In this document: piece by piece, positions 22,925 to 35,421 of the stretch
How positions within the stretch are numbered: the first letter of the stretch is position 1
How the letters are laid out: every line of letters starts with the position of its first letter
DNA from: Malania oleifera
Lineage: Eukaryota > Streptophyta > Magnoliopsida > Santalales > Ximeniaceae
Length of the DNA: 64,000 nucleotides
Direction: 5' to 3'
NCBI RefSeq assembly: GCF_029873635.1
Contig: NC_080428.1
Location: 65,199,101 to 65,263,100, forward strand
Position numbers and translations under genes: made by a program
The notes under the pieces: generated by a model
Told to the model about the DNA's origin: nothing
What the model saw: the letters and a program-made list of their open reading frames with translations, nothing else
The model's database searches: none

Positions 22925-24550
22925 TCAGTAGTTCCACAAACAATCCAAATCCACCATATTGGATCCAAGTGAAGGATCCCCCAGGTTCTCACAAGGCCCG
23001 GCCTTGGTCCCGCTGTGGTGCTTCGAAACCACGGACGAGATCTCAGCGGTCACATCGGCGCTGAGCACCGTGTCGTGCGAGAGGCCGGTGACCATCGACT
23101 GGTTCCCCGAGAGTTGTTCCACCTTGCACTCGGAGCCCGACACGGCGGCCCTGGGTGGTAAGGTGGCTTGGCCATGAAGGAAGGCGGCGCTGGCAAAGCT
23201 TGGAATGGAATTATAGTAAGCCCTTCCTTCTTGTTGGTGCAAGTGGCCAGGGTATGGAGACCCTTTGAAGGGAAAAAGAGGATTTGCAGGCGGATTTTTA
23301 GGGTAGAATAGTGAGTTAATTATTGCTGTTGTGTCACTTGAACTCATCCCTAATTGGTAATTGTTGGGTAGAAGATAGTTCTTGTGGTCTTCTAGTGATT
23401 CGGCGGCGGCGGTGGCTGGGTAGTAGGGGAAGTTATAGGTGGCGGTGGTGGCAGTGGCGGCGGCGGAGTCGGTTGATCTCGCTGTAGATGGTGCAGTAGT
23501 CTCCCTTTTGAAGCTGTCTTCATGAGGTTGGCTGAAGTTGGAGGAATTAGGGTTTATTTCTATTAGAGGTGGTGGTGGTATTGGTGAAGAGCAGTCTAGC
23601 AATAGGTCATCCCCAAAAGAGCTCATCCTCGCAAGGCTTGGAGCAATTGGGGCTTTTTTAATTCCTGTGCTCTTGTGAAAAACCCTACACACAACCCATT
23701 CATCCTGCAGCACCGAAAAGAAAATTTGAGAATAACCCATTTGAGAATCTTGAAATTGCAAACAAAAGCAAAAAAGAAAGGGCACTACGAAAAGAGAAAG
23801 AACCTCAACCAACTCACAAAAGGAAGGGAAAAAGGTGATTGACGAAAAAAAAAAAAAGGAAGAAGAAGAAGAAACCACAAAGCTTGTCATGCAAATAGTT
23901 AAACCCTATACCCTTTTTTTTTCGGCCCAAAACAAGAAAAGAGAAAAAGTAATACCTTTGCAGGCTTGGGGAGGGCATGGTAGGAGAATTTGCCTTCTAT
24001 CCTATATTCATGCATGACCCAATTGGTTTTCTGTCCTTTGGGAGCCCTCCCTATGTAGAACACAAGCGTCTTCTTCATTCCCACAAGACACCCTTTTGCT
24101 CTGTAAATCTCTTTGTCTTTTCCCGTGGCCTTCCAGTATCCTGACTCAGTCGCCCTGTTCGTCCTCATGCCTGTTGGATACTTTCTGTCTTTCTGGCAGA
24201 AGAAGTACCACTCTTTCTCTCCCATCTTAGCTTTCTCTGCAAAAAAAAGATCAAATTTTTTTAAGAAAATTCGCAAACCAGGCCATGGAATTAACAATTA
24301 GAGAGAGACAGAGATCAGAGAGAGAGAGATAGAGAGAGGAATTACTGGGTAAATCCCAGGGCTCGGACTTGTTCAAATCGGCTTCGCCGATGGCTCTGGC
24401 AGTGAAGCAGCTGTTGGTGATCTTTGCTGTGAGATAATGGGTTATAATTTCTTCGTCTGTGGGGTGAAACCGAAACCCCGGAGGCAAATCCATTATACCA
24501 TCATCATCTGCTCTGTACACGTTCACCAGTGCTGAAGCTTCTTCTTCCAT
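22925..24550 (-). CDS. NAC-domain transcription factor (NAM/CUC-type), three exons
   Basis: The spliced product is 421 aa. Exon 1 is 24550-24346, exon 2 24236-23956, exon 3 23704-22925; both introns (109 and 251 bp) have GT-AG ends and the frame is kept. The ATG at 24548-24550 opens [16 protein letters not shown] subdomains are complete: [15 protein letters not shown] (22-35), C with [20 protein letters not shown] (88-107), [17 protein letters not shown] and [11 protein letters not shown], and [13 protein letters not shown] (163-174). NAC proteins dimerise and bind DNA in the nucleus through this domain; the Ser/Ala/Thr-rich C-terminal half, ending DLDCLWNY, is the likely activation region. 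Intron positions match plant NAC genes. FYIGRAPKG has Ile where family members usually have Arg or Lys. I see no miR164-type EHVSCFS segment. Exon 3 is GC-rich with Ala and Thr repeats. Exact subgroup uncertain (CUC/NAC058/NAC100-like). Confidence 0.93.
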
Positions 24551-25030
24551 GGTGACAAATTAATCAAAACCACCCGAAACCAAAAATCTGCACCAAACTA
24601 AGAATCAACACAAACCCAATTCACCAAAACCCCAGTTAATCACAAAAGCCCAGTTGATTTTTGCTTGGAAGATCATAAAACCAGCAGCTTTGGGATCAAT
24701 ATGAACACAGAAAACGCGGAGAGAGAGAGAGAGAGAAGTCAAGAAAGAAGGGAGAGGCGAAAAGGGGGAGCTTAAATAGAGGGGGGCTTGCTGGTTACGA
24801 TCCGTGAGGTGCAAGGCGCTTCCTAGAGAAGCCACTTTTGCAGCGTTTTATTAATTAATTAATTGTTCTTGTGTATTTCCTGCGCTGGATTGTGCCGCGT
24901 TTGGACATTTTTAAAGTGTTTTTTGGGGGTGCCAAGTGTGGCCACGTCGGTTGCTTAGCTACTTGCCATCTACCCTTTGAAAAAAAAAATTTAAAAGGAA
25001 AGTCGATGTGAAAAATTGAGAGGAGAAAGG
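24551..25030 (-). promoter_or_regulatory. NAC 5' UTR and core promoter
   Basis: A TATA-like CTATTTAAG on the minus strand (24771-24779) lies about 220 bp before the ATG. The presumed 5' UTR holds a (GA)n/(CT)n tract (24720-24736), common in plant leaders. Further upstream, GACGTGGC on the minus strand (24941-24948) is an ACGT-core element of the bZIP-binding type. The role of these sites is inferred from position. Confidence 0.6.
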
Positions 25031-26838
25031 AGGTGAAGAGTAGATGCGTTCAAATGGTCTTCGTTTTAGTTAATTTGACTTTGTGGTTAGGGTTTAGGGG
25101 TTTGGATAATGGCATACGCCTCTTCCAGGAAAATCAGCAGTTATTTCTCCCTAGTCTCTGTGCTTCCCAATTCCCAACAATGCTCGTGAGAGTTTATACA
25201 CATAAGTTTAAATTAATTAGGAATGGAATGTTGAAAATTTCAACGGGGCTTTTTTTTTTTTTTTTTCCTTCAAATAGAATAGAATACACTGTAGTTGTTG
25301 TGATTGTGAAATAGATAGTTGCCAACCAAACTTAAAATATATAGGCCTTGACCTAATAAATGGTAAGAGCAGGTGTTACATTTAAATTTGAAGACTATAT
25401 GTTTAAGTTGCCAAAAAAAAAATCTCTTCATATGTCAAGACTATTTATTACTTCATACTTTGATCAGACTTTTGATATTGTGGAAGTTTTGTGCAATTAA
25501 AGATATATCCTTAAATATAATTTTACTTTCTAGAAAAAAATATTTAAGTAATTGCGATATTATTCGTAGCATCGAAGTTGTTATATGTGTGTGTTAGTGT
25601 ATAATCATGTTTTTATGTCAATCGAAAGTTTCATTAGGCTTAAGCTGTACAACGGGATGATTTATCTGCTCGATTAAGTGTTTTTTGAAATTATTTTTGT
25701 AAAAAAATAATTTTAATGTGTTTTTTGTGTTTTTGGATTTGTATATTTTTTTTGAATAAAATGAAAACACGGGTTTTTTTTATTTTATTTTAATAATAAT
25801 CATACTAATTATAATAATTATCAGTATTTTTATTATTTTATCAATGAATTGTCACTTGAACAAATCTTAATCTAATGCAATTTTACTATTTCTCTTTTCA
25901 AAAATAATTTCAAAAACAACTAAACTAAAATGTTTTTTCAAGATAAAAAAAATACGCAATACCCGTATTTACATTTTGAAAAACAATAATACAAAAACTC
26001 ATTATTCTAAACTAATCACTTTTAGTCCTTTCTTAACTTTAAAACATGAAACCTTTAATATAAAATTCAAGTTTTAACACATTTTACAATCATAAAATTT
26101 TTACTTTTCATAAGATTTTAATAGAATTTAATATAGAATCAAACCCTTTTTATACAAGTTTCAGAAGAGCATCTCTCACTGCCCTCCCAGATGCTGTCAC
26201 TTTATGAAGCAAATTAAGGAATTATTTTTATAATTATTTTATATGATGGAATCAAGGTTTCTTGCCTACTTGATCGATACCCAGTTCATTTCTCTATTTT
26301 TTTTTCTCTTAAATATCAATACTTAATCTCAATTAGAAAATCATAATCTTTAAAATTCGAATTCTGTCATGTAATCAAAAAAATCTTGAATTTATTAACT
26401 AAACAATCTTTAAAAGGCTCAACGAATTTTGAACAAATAAATGAATGTGTTATTATATATCAGAATTAGATAGTTTAATTTCTTAATTATGAAAGCGCCT
26501 AAAAAACAAATGCTTTGTTTGGAAGCAATTAAATATAAAGAAGGGAGATATTTACAGTTTTTTTTTTGGGGTATTATTAAGAAATTTCACCTATATATGT
26601 AAGTACATGACGTGCATACTCCAATATTAGGTCATATTTAGAATATTATTTTTAAATTTAAATTTAGATATGTGTGAATTTTGAGGAATCTCAATTTAAA
26701 TTTATATCCTATTTTTCCTAAATCTATATTAATCTATTTTAAATTTTAAATATAAAAACATAAGAAAAGTGTAGTCTTATAAATTCCAAACTCTTTTAAA
26801 ATTCAAAACCATGATATCGTTTTTATGCTTCATCTATA
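25031..26838. other. AT-rich intergenic sequence
   Basis: No gene or element I can support. Short frames are chance. It separates the NAC promoter from the Helitron candidate. Confidence 0.6.
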
Positions 26839-27166
26839 TCTATATACTATTATAAAGAGGATTCTCCTATTTGGGATCATCTTTCTAAAACCTAAAATTA
26901 ACCTCATTTAATTTTTTTTTTCATTTATTAAAAAATGAACACTTAACTACTTAAGGGTATAAATGTGAAAAAAAAAAAACACAGTTCAATCCACGCTTAC
27001 CCTTCCTAAAAAATTAGGAAGTTTTTCTTTTCCTTTAACCTCTTCATTCAATTTCTGAAATGCTCTTATGCTATTTAATTCTTTTTTATTTTTTTATAAT
27101 TTTTTTAAAATTTTAAAAATAGAGAACCATGAAACAGGCATATAGTACATGTGCGCCTATGGCTAG
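26839..27166 (+). mobile_element. Candidate non-autonomous mini-Helitron
   Basis: 5' end TCTATATACTATTATAAAG is preceded by A (26838) and resembles plant Helitron 5' termini. The 3' end has a 23-nt hairpin (27136-27158: AGGC and GCCT stem ends, A-T and G-T pairs inside, 5-nt loop), then 4 nt, then CTAG (27163-27166), a CTRR terminus. There is no TSD, as expected. The following base is C, not the usual T. 328 bp, non-coding. Confidence 0.55.
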
Positions 27167-27935
27167 CTTTTTATTAATTAGTTACAAGATTGGTTGCTTT
27201 GGATTTTTCCATTTTTCTAATTAGTCAAAAAAAAATCCGCTTTGTGCATGATTAGTAAAAATAAGGGGATCTGTATTTTATCATTATTTTTTCTTATTGC
27301 ACAATAATTCGTAAGTACCTACGTAGGTTAGTCATCATCTATGAAAAAGTAAAGAATTATTATATATAAATAAGTACGTAATCAAATCGAATTGACTTAA
27401 GTGGTAAAGGTGATTTATAACTTTATTGGAATCATGATCCCATTCTTATATGAGAATTTATTCCGATAAATTACTGGGGGTGCCTTGGACAGAAGAATTT
27501 CAGCTGATGGTAGCTTTTTCATCTGACTGGTATATATATATATATATATATATATAGTTCCAAGTTTCAACGGAAGAGAATGAACACAGTAAAATTTTCG
27601 CCGGCGGCGGGTAGGTGACCAGTTTATACATTCTCTACGTATTCATTTGTTAAAAGAAAGTCTTAGATTTACGCGAGGAGTTGTGAATGGCTGGCTGTCT
27701 GAATTACAAGACTACAGCTAGCAGCGGCGCCAGCGGAACTGCTCATTACAACACAAGATAAATCGTAGATGACGAAAATCAATGAAAGCCACCGCCGCAT
27801 TTTAATTCAAAAGACAAAAATGATGGCTTCCATGAAAGGTAAATTCCGGAAGGTGGGCCCACCATATGAGCATAGGCGCCATTTCATCCTGTATCTTTTT
27901 AGAATATTTTAGACGTATTAATTTTTCAACAAAGT
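27167..27935. other. Non-coding, with a GC-richer island
   Basis: Mostly AT-rich with an (AT)n at 27533-27555. At 27598-27880 base composition shifts ('gccggcggcggg', 'agcggcgccagcgg', and the 12-bp palindrome GGTGGGCCCACC at 27852-27863). No reading frame supports a gene. It may be a decayed gene end or promoter. Confidence 0.45.
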
Positions 27936-28265
27936 TTATCCAATTGGGTATTGAGTCTCATCTATATCTTGAGAGTTTTTGAGATATTCTTAAGATTAAT
28001 CTTTCGAGAAGTTTAGTTGATCTTATGATTTCAATTTTGACAGACATGTAGGATTCAGCTTAAAAGATTTTTACATATAATGTTTAGAAGTAAATCCATC
28101 AATTAGGGATTGAGTCTTGTCCATACCTTAACTGTTTTGAGGATATTCCTAAAATTGATTTTTCGAAAAGTTTAGTTGGTCCTATGATTTCAATTTTGAC
28201 AAGCCGGATAGGGTTCAATTTAAAAGATTTTTACACATAATGTTTAGAAGTAAATCCATCAATTA
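27936..28265. repeat. Tandem duplication, ~160-bp unit, about two copies
   Basis: The blocks 'attgagtct', 'tatgatttcaattttgaca' and 'tgtttagaagtaaatccatcaatta' recur at a 160-bp step (for example 28021 and 28181, 28091 and 28251). The units are diverged, and a third copy is only begun. Non-coding. Confidence 0.85.
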
Positions 28266-28758
28266 AAGGGTTTTATATCAATAATTAGACCGGCGGCCAA
28301 AGTGGACGAGGTCTATACTTTTAAAACGAAAACTCAAATATATTTATCATTTGTATGGATTCAAGTAGTAGTATCAGATTGTGTGATTAAATGATTTTAA
28401 ATACTATGTTAGATACCTCTTTCTTTACAATTAGTCTTTCTCCAACGAGATAAACATTCTAAAGTTCTGCAATAATTTCTTATCTGTATCACTTTTCTTA
28501 GAGAGATATACAAATCTATTTCTCTCGATGACTTGCTTGTAGATCCAAGTTTTCAAGAAAACTAATTCTCTAGAACCAAGTTTTTGAATCTTTTTATCAT
28601 CCTATTCTTTTCATTAAAATTATAACACAAGGTACAGTGAGTCTATACTTTACTCACTCTTCTGGTCCAATTTTTTTAAGTGCATGGGCATATTAGAGAA
28701 ATACTAAAATGGTTTCTAGATCTCATGGAATGAGATTGAACATGCTTAATATATGATC
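28266..28758. other. AT-rich intergenic sequence
   Basis: Nothing recognisable. Confidence 0.55.
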
Positions 28759-28872
<114 letters not shown>

Positions 28873-29735
28873 AAATTAGATTTGCCAATAAGTATGAATT
28901 ATTGAAGACCCAAAAAAGAAAAGGAGTTTTCTACTCAAAACTCTTCAATAATCAGGTATATATAGAGGTTCAAACAAAAAGCATTCAAGATGAAACAAAT
29001 TATCTATTTTTGTTTAGGTATTATTAGACTTCTCTAAAATTTGCCTTTTAGGAGTATTTCAATGAACAGATAGAGGATTAGTGTGGATCCATTGCAGCCC
29101 TTTGTTTGAGGCCAAGATGATTCCAGGCTACAAACTCTAGAGAATTCAATACTTCATACTTTTTTTGTTTTACCTTTTATTGGGTGCATCCTTTTACCAA
29201 GTTTCTCTGAAGGCCATTACTTTTCTACCTTCGAAGAAGCGGGAGAAAAAGACAAACTTATTAATCCAAATTCGACTTCCCTTGGAGGTAACTTGATGAT
29301 GTTGGGCGTATTCAATTTAACTTCAGCAAAGGAGCGAGGAAGCAGATGTTCATTGAAGAGGTTTATTAAATAACGCCAACTTATATTCCCTCTGAAAGAT
29401 CCCTAAAATTTTTCAAATCCTTTCTTGAGAGACATATTCAAATAAGAAATTTAACCTGAAGATACTTCTAATGTTTTGTACAAATGAAATAACTTCTTGA
29501 GACACACTATATTTTTACATTTCATACGAGACTTTAAAAAATCAGTCCATATATGCAGGTATCTACATTTATAAACAATGTTTGTTCTCTTATCTGATAC
29601 CCCTACTTTGTAGTAACATTATTTAAGATCTTCACACAAATAATTCACGTTTTGTCGAAATGCATTAGTTAACTAACTTATGAGTTAGCACATCTTGAAC
29701 TAATTGTTTATAAATTGAAGACCATAAAATTGTTG

Positions 29736-29779
<44 letters not shown>

Positions 29780-30819
29780 TATAAACGGGAGAAAATTTAT
29801 GTACATGCAACTGTGGACCATATAGAGTTTCGCCAAAAAACTAATTCAATTCAACTAAAAGCATAACTTCATCAAGAGTCGTTTTTAAGTACATGTTTAA
29901 TACATCTCTATATGCAAAGATCTATAGAACTTAAAAGTCTAAAAGAAAAAAACATGTTTCGACCATATCTTGCATTAAAATTTTTAAATTAATTTTAAAT
30001 AGGAGCAATATAACCAAACTCTAAACTCCTTAATAAAAAATATTATAAGATCGTACCAACTTTTATGTATATCGCCCAAGAATAATATGTATGTATATAT
30101 ATTTATAATCATATTAATTATGTCATTGAACCAAGAAGGATGTGTGAATGGTATTTTTTGTATACCATGATGATGAAAAGGGAAAGCGTTTACCAACTTA
30201 CAGATTGAGGCCGTGTTAATTTATATTGCTCCTTAATTAATCATGTATTGTGATCTAAACCCTTTTTTAATTAATGTTAACTGTCATGCTTTAATTATTA
30301 TTGAAGGCATATTCAACTTCAACATTTATATATATTAAAAGCACGTGGTTTCTGTCATTCAATTTATATATATACAAAATGTTGTGGTTGAACAACTTGC
30401 CTGCATTGAACTTTGATGTCAATGGTGATCAGCCGCAATAAAAACATAAAATAAAAATAAAAATAAGTCAACTTTAGAATTGTGCTTGAAAAAAAAACAC
30501 AAACAAAAAGAGAATTTTGCAATTAAGTCTTTTAAGTTTGTTTAATATTTGAAACAAATTTGAACAATAATTCTCACCAAAGCATTTATCTATCTACCCA
30601 AACTCATCCATTTTGTACTCTCTCGTGACTGTACAAAGATAGGAGCTATTGTCTTTCACAAGGATTCGAGAAGATATATTGAACCCAAAGGACTATGATA
30701 ACTAGTTACGTCATCAAAGGTCAAGGTTCTTATTTAAGTATTCACTTTCCAATTATGTATTTACGATACTGCAGCCTTTTTTTATAGGGTGTCTAGCTCA
30801 TGTATATTGTTGGGGGAAT
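28873..30819. other. AT-rich intergenic sequence with (TA)n at 29740-29777
   Basis: No gene. One TA microsatellite of about 19 units. Short open frames lack codon or domain support. Confidence 0.55.
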
Positions 30820-31210
30820 ATAGATCAAATAGGGCACACGCTAACTACATACTTGGAAAAGCCTCTCTAGGAGGGGGTAAATCAAGTTAGTCATGTGCTC
30901 AACGCATGATCGGGAGAGCCTCCCCAAAAAGAGACATATTAGGCCAACCACGGACTAACCACATAATCAAAGAGCCAACATAGAGGGGCAAATCAAGTTA
31001 GTCATGTGTCAAAAGGACATAAATAAGGTCAATCACATGACAACCACATGCTTAAGAGAGAATTTACCCATTAAGGGTAAGTCAAGTTCATCATGTACTA
31101 ACCATGTGAACAACAGAGTCTCCCTAGAGGAGGTGAGTCAAATCAACCAATTAAGTACTATTCTTTGTGACTAAGAGGGGAGGGCCTTCGGGCAAGTCAA
31201 AACGACCACC
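30820..31210. repeat. Diverged short repeats
   Basis: The phrase 'aaatcaagttagtcatgtg' recurs at 30880 and 30990, with weaker versions near 31078 and 31136, each near 'gagcctccc(t)agagg'-like text. The spacing is irregular (about 60-110 bp), so this is an old, degenerate tandem array or transposon remnant. Confidence 0.5.
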
Positions 31211-31214
31211 AACT

Positions 31215-32511
31215 TGTTAGGGATTTATATTGAAAGACATGCTTTATGTAATTGATTTTAGTATTTATTAATAACTTCAGTTATTTTATTTTAATGAGAA
31301 TCTTTGTGAGTAATGTTTGCCTGACATTATTTATTTAATGATTATGCATGTGCGTCTTTTATTCTATATATTAGGTGATCTAGTATGTAGAGTACAACTT
31401 ATACACAAAAGATTAGATCATCAGTTCTTATAGAATATAAGTTTATTATTCACAGTCTTAAAAGAAATTGGATACTCCATTAGCAGGACTGTAGCACAAG
31501 GTTTTAATAGGTCTGTTTTCACTATTGGGAATGATACAGTTCCAACACCTTGTGCTAGTACACTTTGTGTGTATTGAACATGATCGTCTTGGGGTAATTG
31601 TTTTTATTCTGACTATATAAAACAATTAATACCTTATGGTTATTATGAATGCTTATGCTTTTAATTCTAATATGATTATTGGACACATGCATATAGTGTT
31701 TATTACTTTGATTCATAGAAGTGTGAGATTCTTTATGGGTAAAAAAAACTCAATGAGTTGGGTGATGACATTATGTGTATGGTGAACATTAATTATTGAT
31801 GGAATCCACATCCCGGTATCAGGATTGATGATACCCCCTCGAGGAAGCTTATAAGTTTTGATTGTGTCAAACCTTGTAGGTGGATTTTGAATCTAACACA
31901 TCAAATAAGTTAAGTGAAAGGTCTCAGGGAATTAATATGTCAATTAATTAAATTATCAGTAATTTAATTTAATAGATGAGTATATGTAATCTTTACGTGG
32001 GGAGATAATAAGCATTTAATAATAGGAGCTCGAAATTTAATTTCGAATATGACAGGGGAGTGCAATTATAATCCTTTAGTGGTATGAATTATAATTAACA
32101 TAATTAAGGATGAATTCAGGTCGGATTAGGAATTCTTAATTACGTGCGAAGCCCTAGTCATATTTGCCCAGAGGTCTCTGTTGTAGCCTATATACACACG
32201 CTCCATTCAACAGCTAGGGTAAGACGAGTGAACTCTCACAGAGGCAGACGTTTTCGTGAGAGAAGGAAACCCTAGCAGCCGCTTACGAGCTCACTCTCAC
32301 AGGAGCAAGGCGTGTTTAAGGAATACAGTAGAAGATTCATGGTCGTCTTCAAGAGATCGTTTTCGTATGTACGGATTTGGGATCAAACGAGGAAGATCTC
32401 GCAGGTATAATCCTATCATAGAATTAGGGTTTGCATGATCATATTATTATTTTTTTTGGTTATCCGTATGCACTACAATCGGATCTTAGGACTATTCCGT
32501 AAGTCCCTTCA
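31215..32511 (+). repeat. Copia-C 5' LTR
   Basis: About 1297 bp, from TGTTAGGGAT to CCTTCA. Boundaries are set by the start motif and the adjacent PBS; there is no partner LTR to confirm them. A TATA-like 'tatatacac' lies near 32190. Confidence 0.7.
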
Positions 32512-32513
32512 AT

Positions 32514-32526
32514 TGGTATCAGAGCC
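32514..32526 (+). other. Copia-C primer binding site
   Basis: TGGTATCAGAGCC, two bases after the LTR end; initiator tRNA-Met type. Confidence 0.92.
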
Positions 32527-33765
32527 TCGGTTGATACTGTATACGGATAATAATACCATGGTCTTTCAAAATTGAACCAATGCATGCTTATGGTAGAACG
32601 TGTGTATGCACTAACCTTTGTTTTGCAGCGTTATGTCCGGAAATTATGGTCACACGAATGTATGTTTTGTGATTGCGATTTTTTATTACAAGATTCGTAG
32701 CATGTGAACTTCGGTTATGAAGGCATAGGATTTTGTAATCTGATGCAGCTTCATCCGAGAAGGAGACACGGTTGCGGCATGTGAATAGCGGTCGAAAATT
32801 GGGTGAAATCCTAGTTACAGAATGATGATTAGATGGTTCATAGCGGCGCATAGCAATGGAGAAAAATAGGAAAAACCCTAGAATAGTGATGCAGTTTTTC
32901 GCCTATCCCCAGCATTGCGTAATGGCAAACAAGGATTCACGGTATTTTGATGCAAGCTGCTTGACCATAATAGCTAGAATATTTATTATATCATATTGCT
33001 AGGCGTGTTTGTTGTTCTTGTGTTATGTCATTAGCATGTAAAATTTATAATTTCAATGTTGATTTATGCATGTGCAATTAGAGAATAAAATTAATTCCCA
33101 AGTTATAATATACTTTTTTATAAAAAAAATAATTAAGGGAATTTGGAATTTAATTTGTTGCATTTATTTTAGTTACCAATATTGGAATATTAAACACGTA
33201 TTTGTATCCCTTATGAATTAAATAGCTAAGTGGGTGAGGGAATTTATTACATATAAATCTCATGGTCTTCATCACTAGTTTATAGGTGAAGTAAATTAAT
33301 TTTATGTGATGATATTAGTATCTTCCTCCCCATCGGATGGAATTAATTACAAACTCATCAAGTATAAACTCTAGTAATTGTTAGTATTGGGGCACATCTT
33401 CATCTGGGGATTCACTACGGGACAATAGGTCTAGTATCATATGCTGGTATACACTTAACTATGAATAATAATATCCTCACCATTTGAGTCACTGCTATTG
33501 TTTATAGGACCAAAGTTAAGTCAACAGTTTAATTTTGCTTGGCATAGTTACTTGCCTAGATAGTAAAATTAATAGGTCCTCACTTGTCTACACAAATGTT
33601 GAATAGTATACGACCTCCCATCGAGGTACACTACTCACGGTGTGCTAGATTGCTGACATCTTTTAAAAAAAAAAATTGGTAGAGGGAACCATATTCTTTT
33701 AATTGAATTAAAAGTTTATTATTGCTCATCATATTTTGTTATAATATGTGATTCTCAGGATTAAA
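32527..33765 (+). other. Copia-C leader
   Basis: About 1.2 kb between PBS and gag without a supportable reading frame. I see no conserved signal in it. Confidence 0.55.
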
Positions 33766-34416
33766 ATGAATTTAAATCCCCTGGCTGTTATTCTCAAAGA
33801 AAAGAAACTGGTTGGACCTAATTATATTGATTGGAAAAGAAACTTGGATGTTGTATTGACTGTAGAGGAGTACAAGTATGTGCTCGTAGAGGTATGTCCA
33901 CAGAAACCCGGTGAAGGGGCAATCGATGAGGAGACCCAAGCTTACCAAAAATGGATTAAGGCTGATGAGATGGCGCGGTGTTACATTTTGGCATCTATGT
34001 CGATTGTTCTACAACATCAGCACCAATCTATGCCTTCTACTTATGATATAATGCAGAACCTCAAAGAAATGTTTGAGGATCAAAATCGTGCTGCTAGGTA
34101 GACTGCTATGAAGGAACTTATGAATACTATTATGGCAAAAGGGACCCCAGTGAGGAATCATGTTTTGAAGATGATTGGTCTTCTCAATGAGCTAAAGATC
34201 CTTGGAGTTGAAATCGATGGGGAAACCCAGGTCGATATCGTTCTCCAGTCGCTGCCTGACTCTTTCAAGCAGTTTTGCCTGGACTACAACATGAATAAGC
34301 TCTCTTACTCATTAGTAGAACTACTTAAAGAGCTTCAAGCAGTTGAGGGCCTCATCAGGAAGCCAACTATTACTTTTGTGACTGAGAAAGGTTCTTCTTC
34401 TAGGCCAAAAGGCTGA
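33766..34416 (+). pseudogene. Copia-C gag, one in-frame stop
   Basis: ATG at 33766 opens MNLNPLAVILKEKKLVGPNY, followed by IDWKRNLDVVL, the start of a common plant copia Gag. A TAG at 34099-34101 interrupts it. The frame resumes with LMNTIMAKGTPVRNHVLKM, QSLPDSFKQF and SYSLVELLKELQ, then a TGA. The zinc knuckle further on (about 34500) is damaged. Confidence 0.85.
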
Positions 34417-34599
34417 AAGAAGTAGAAAAAAATTCAGAAACCATAGGGAGCTCCTCCAGAATTACGTGGGTCGCATGATGGAGTGAAAAATCCCAAGGGC
34501 AAGTGTTTTCACCAGGGCACTAGAAATCACAATGTCCAGTTTATCTCGCCAAACAAAACAACAAAGGTATATCTCATTCACTAGTAGTTGAAAAATGTT

Positions 34600-35421
34600 T
34601 AGCTGTGATATTTACTAGTACTTGGTGTGTAGATATGGGAGCCACTAATTATATTTGTATTTTTGGGCAGAGGTTCCAGCAAACTCGCTAGCTAAGTGAT
34701 GGGGAGATTTACGTATTTTTAGGAGATGACACGAGAGTGTTAGTAGTTGCAGTAGGAGATATTCAAATTTCTTTTGGTAGAGATAGGATTTTAATATTGA
34801 AAGACTCTCTTTATGTACCTTTCATTAGATGGAATTTGATCTCAGTTTCCAAGTTGGTTGATCATGGATATTCCGTTTATTTTAATAACTCAGTTGTTAT
34901 TAAGTTAAATAAACATTTTATCTATTCTAGTACATTGGTGGATGGTCTTTATATTATTTATCATGTTTATGCTAAAGTGCAACTAAATGAATTGAATAAC
35001 ACTGATAAACTATCATGTAAGAGAAATAAACCTTCTAAATTGAACCAAACTTATCTTTGGCACTTACGTCTAGGTTATATTAACTTGAGACGGATTTAAA
35101 GGCTGGTTCAGAATGATCCATTAGGTTCATTAGAAGTGGAGGCACTACCAGTCTGTGAATCCGGCTTAAAAGGTAAGATGACCAAGAGACCCTTTTCGGT
35201 CAAGGGCTATAAAGCAATAGAGACATTAGAACTAGTTCACTATGATTTGTGTGGCCCCATGAATATCCAGGCTAGAGGTGGCTTTGAGAATTTCATTACT
35301 TTCACTGATAATTACTCAAGGTATGGGTATATTTATTTGATGCACCGTAAGTCTAAATGCTTTGAGAAATTCAAGGTATTTAAGGCAGAAACGGAGAAGC
35401 GTCAGGGTAAATGTATCAAGG
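34600..35421 (+). pseudogene. Copia-C protease and partial integrase
   Basis: Protease site reads VDMGATNYIC, where S of D-S-G is replaced by M. Stops break the frame near 34693 and 35097. The HHCC lead LWHLRLGYINLRR and CESGLKGKMTKRPF follow (one expected Cys is Gly). The integrase core has LVHYDLCGP and FTDNYSRYGY with the first catalytic D, then the gypsy junction, so the second D and the E are absent. Confidence 0.82.

Larger units (their letters stand above)
31215..35421 (+). mobile_element. Ty1/copia 5' half (Copia-C), truncated in integrase
   Basis: 5' LTR 31215-32511, PBS, gag, protease remnant, GAG-pre-integrase and the first part of the integrase core. At about 35421 the copia sequence stops and minus-oriented gypsy gag begins. 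No RT, RNase H or 3' LTR is found to the right, so the 3' half was lost in a deletion or rearrangement. Confidence 0.85.
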
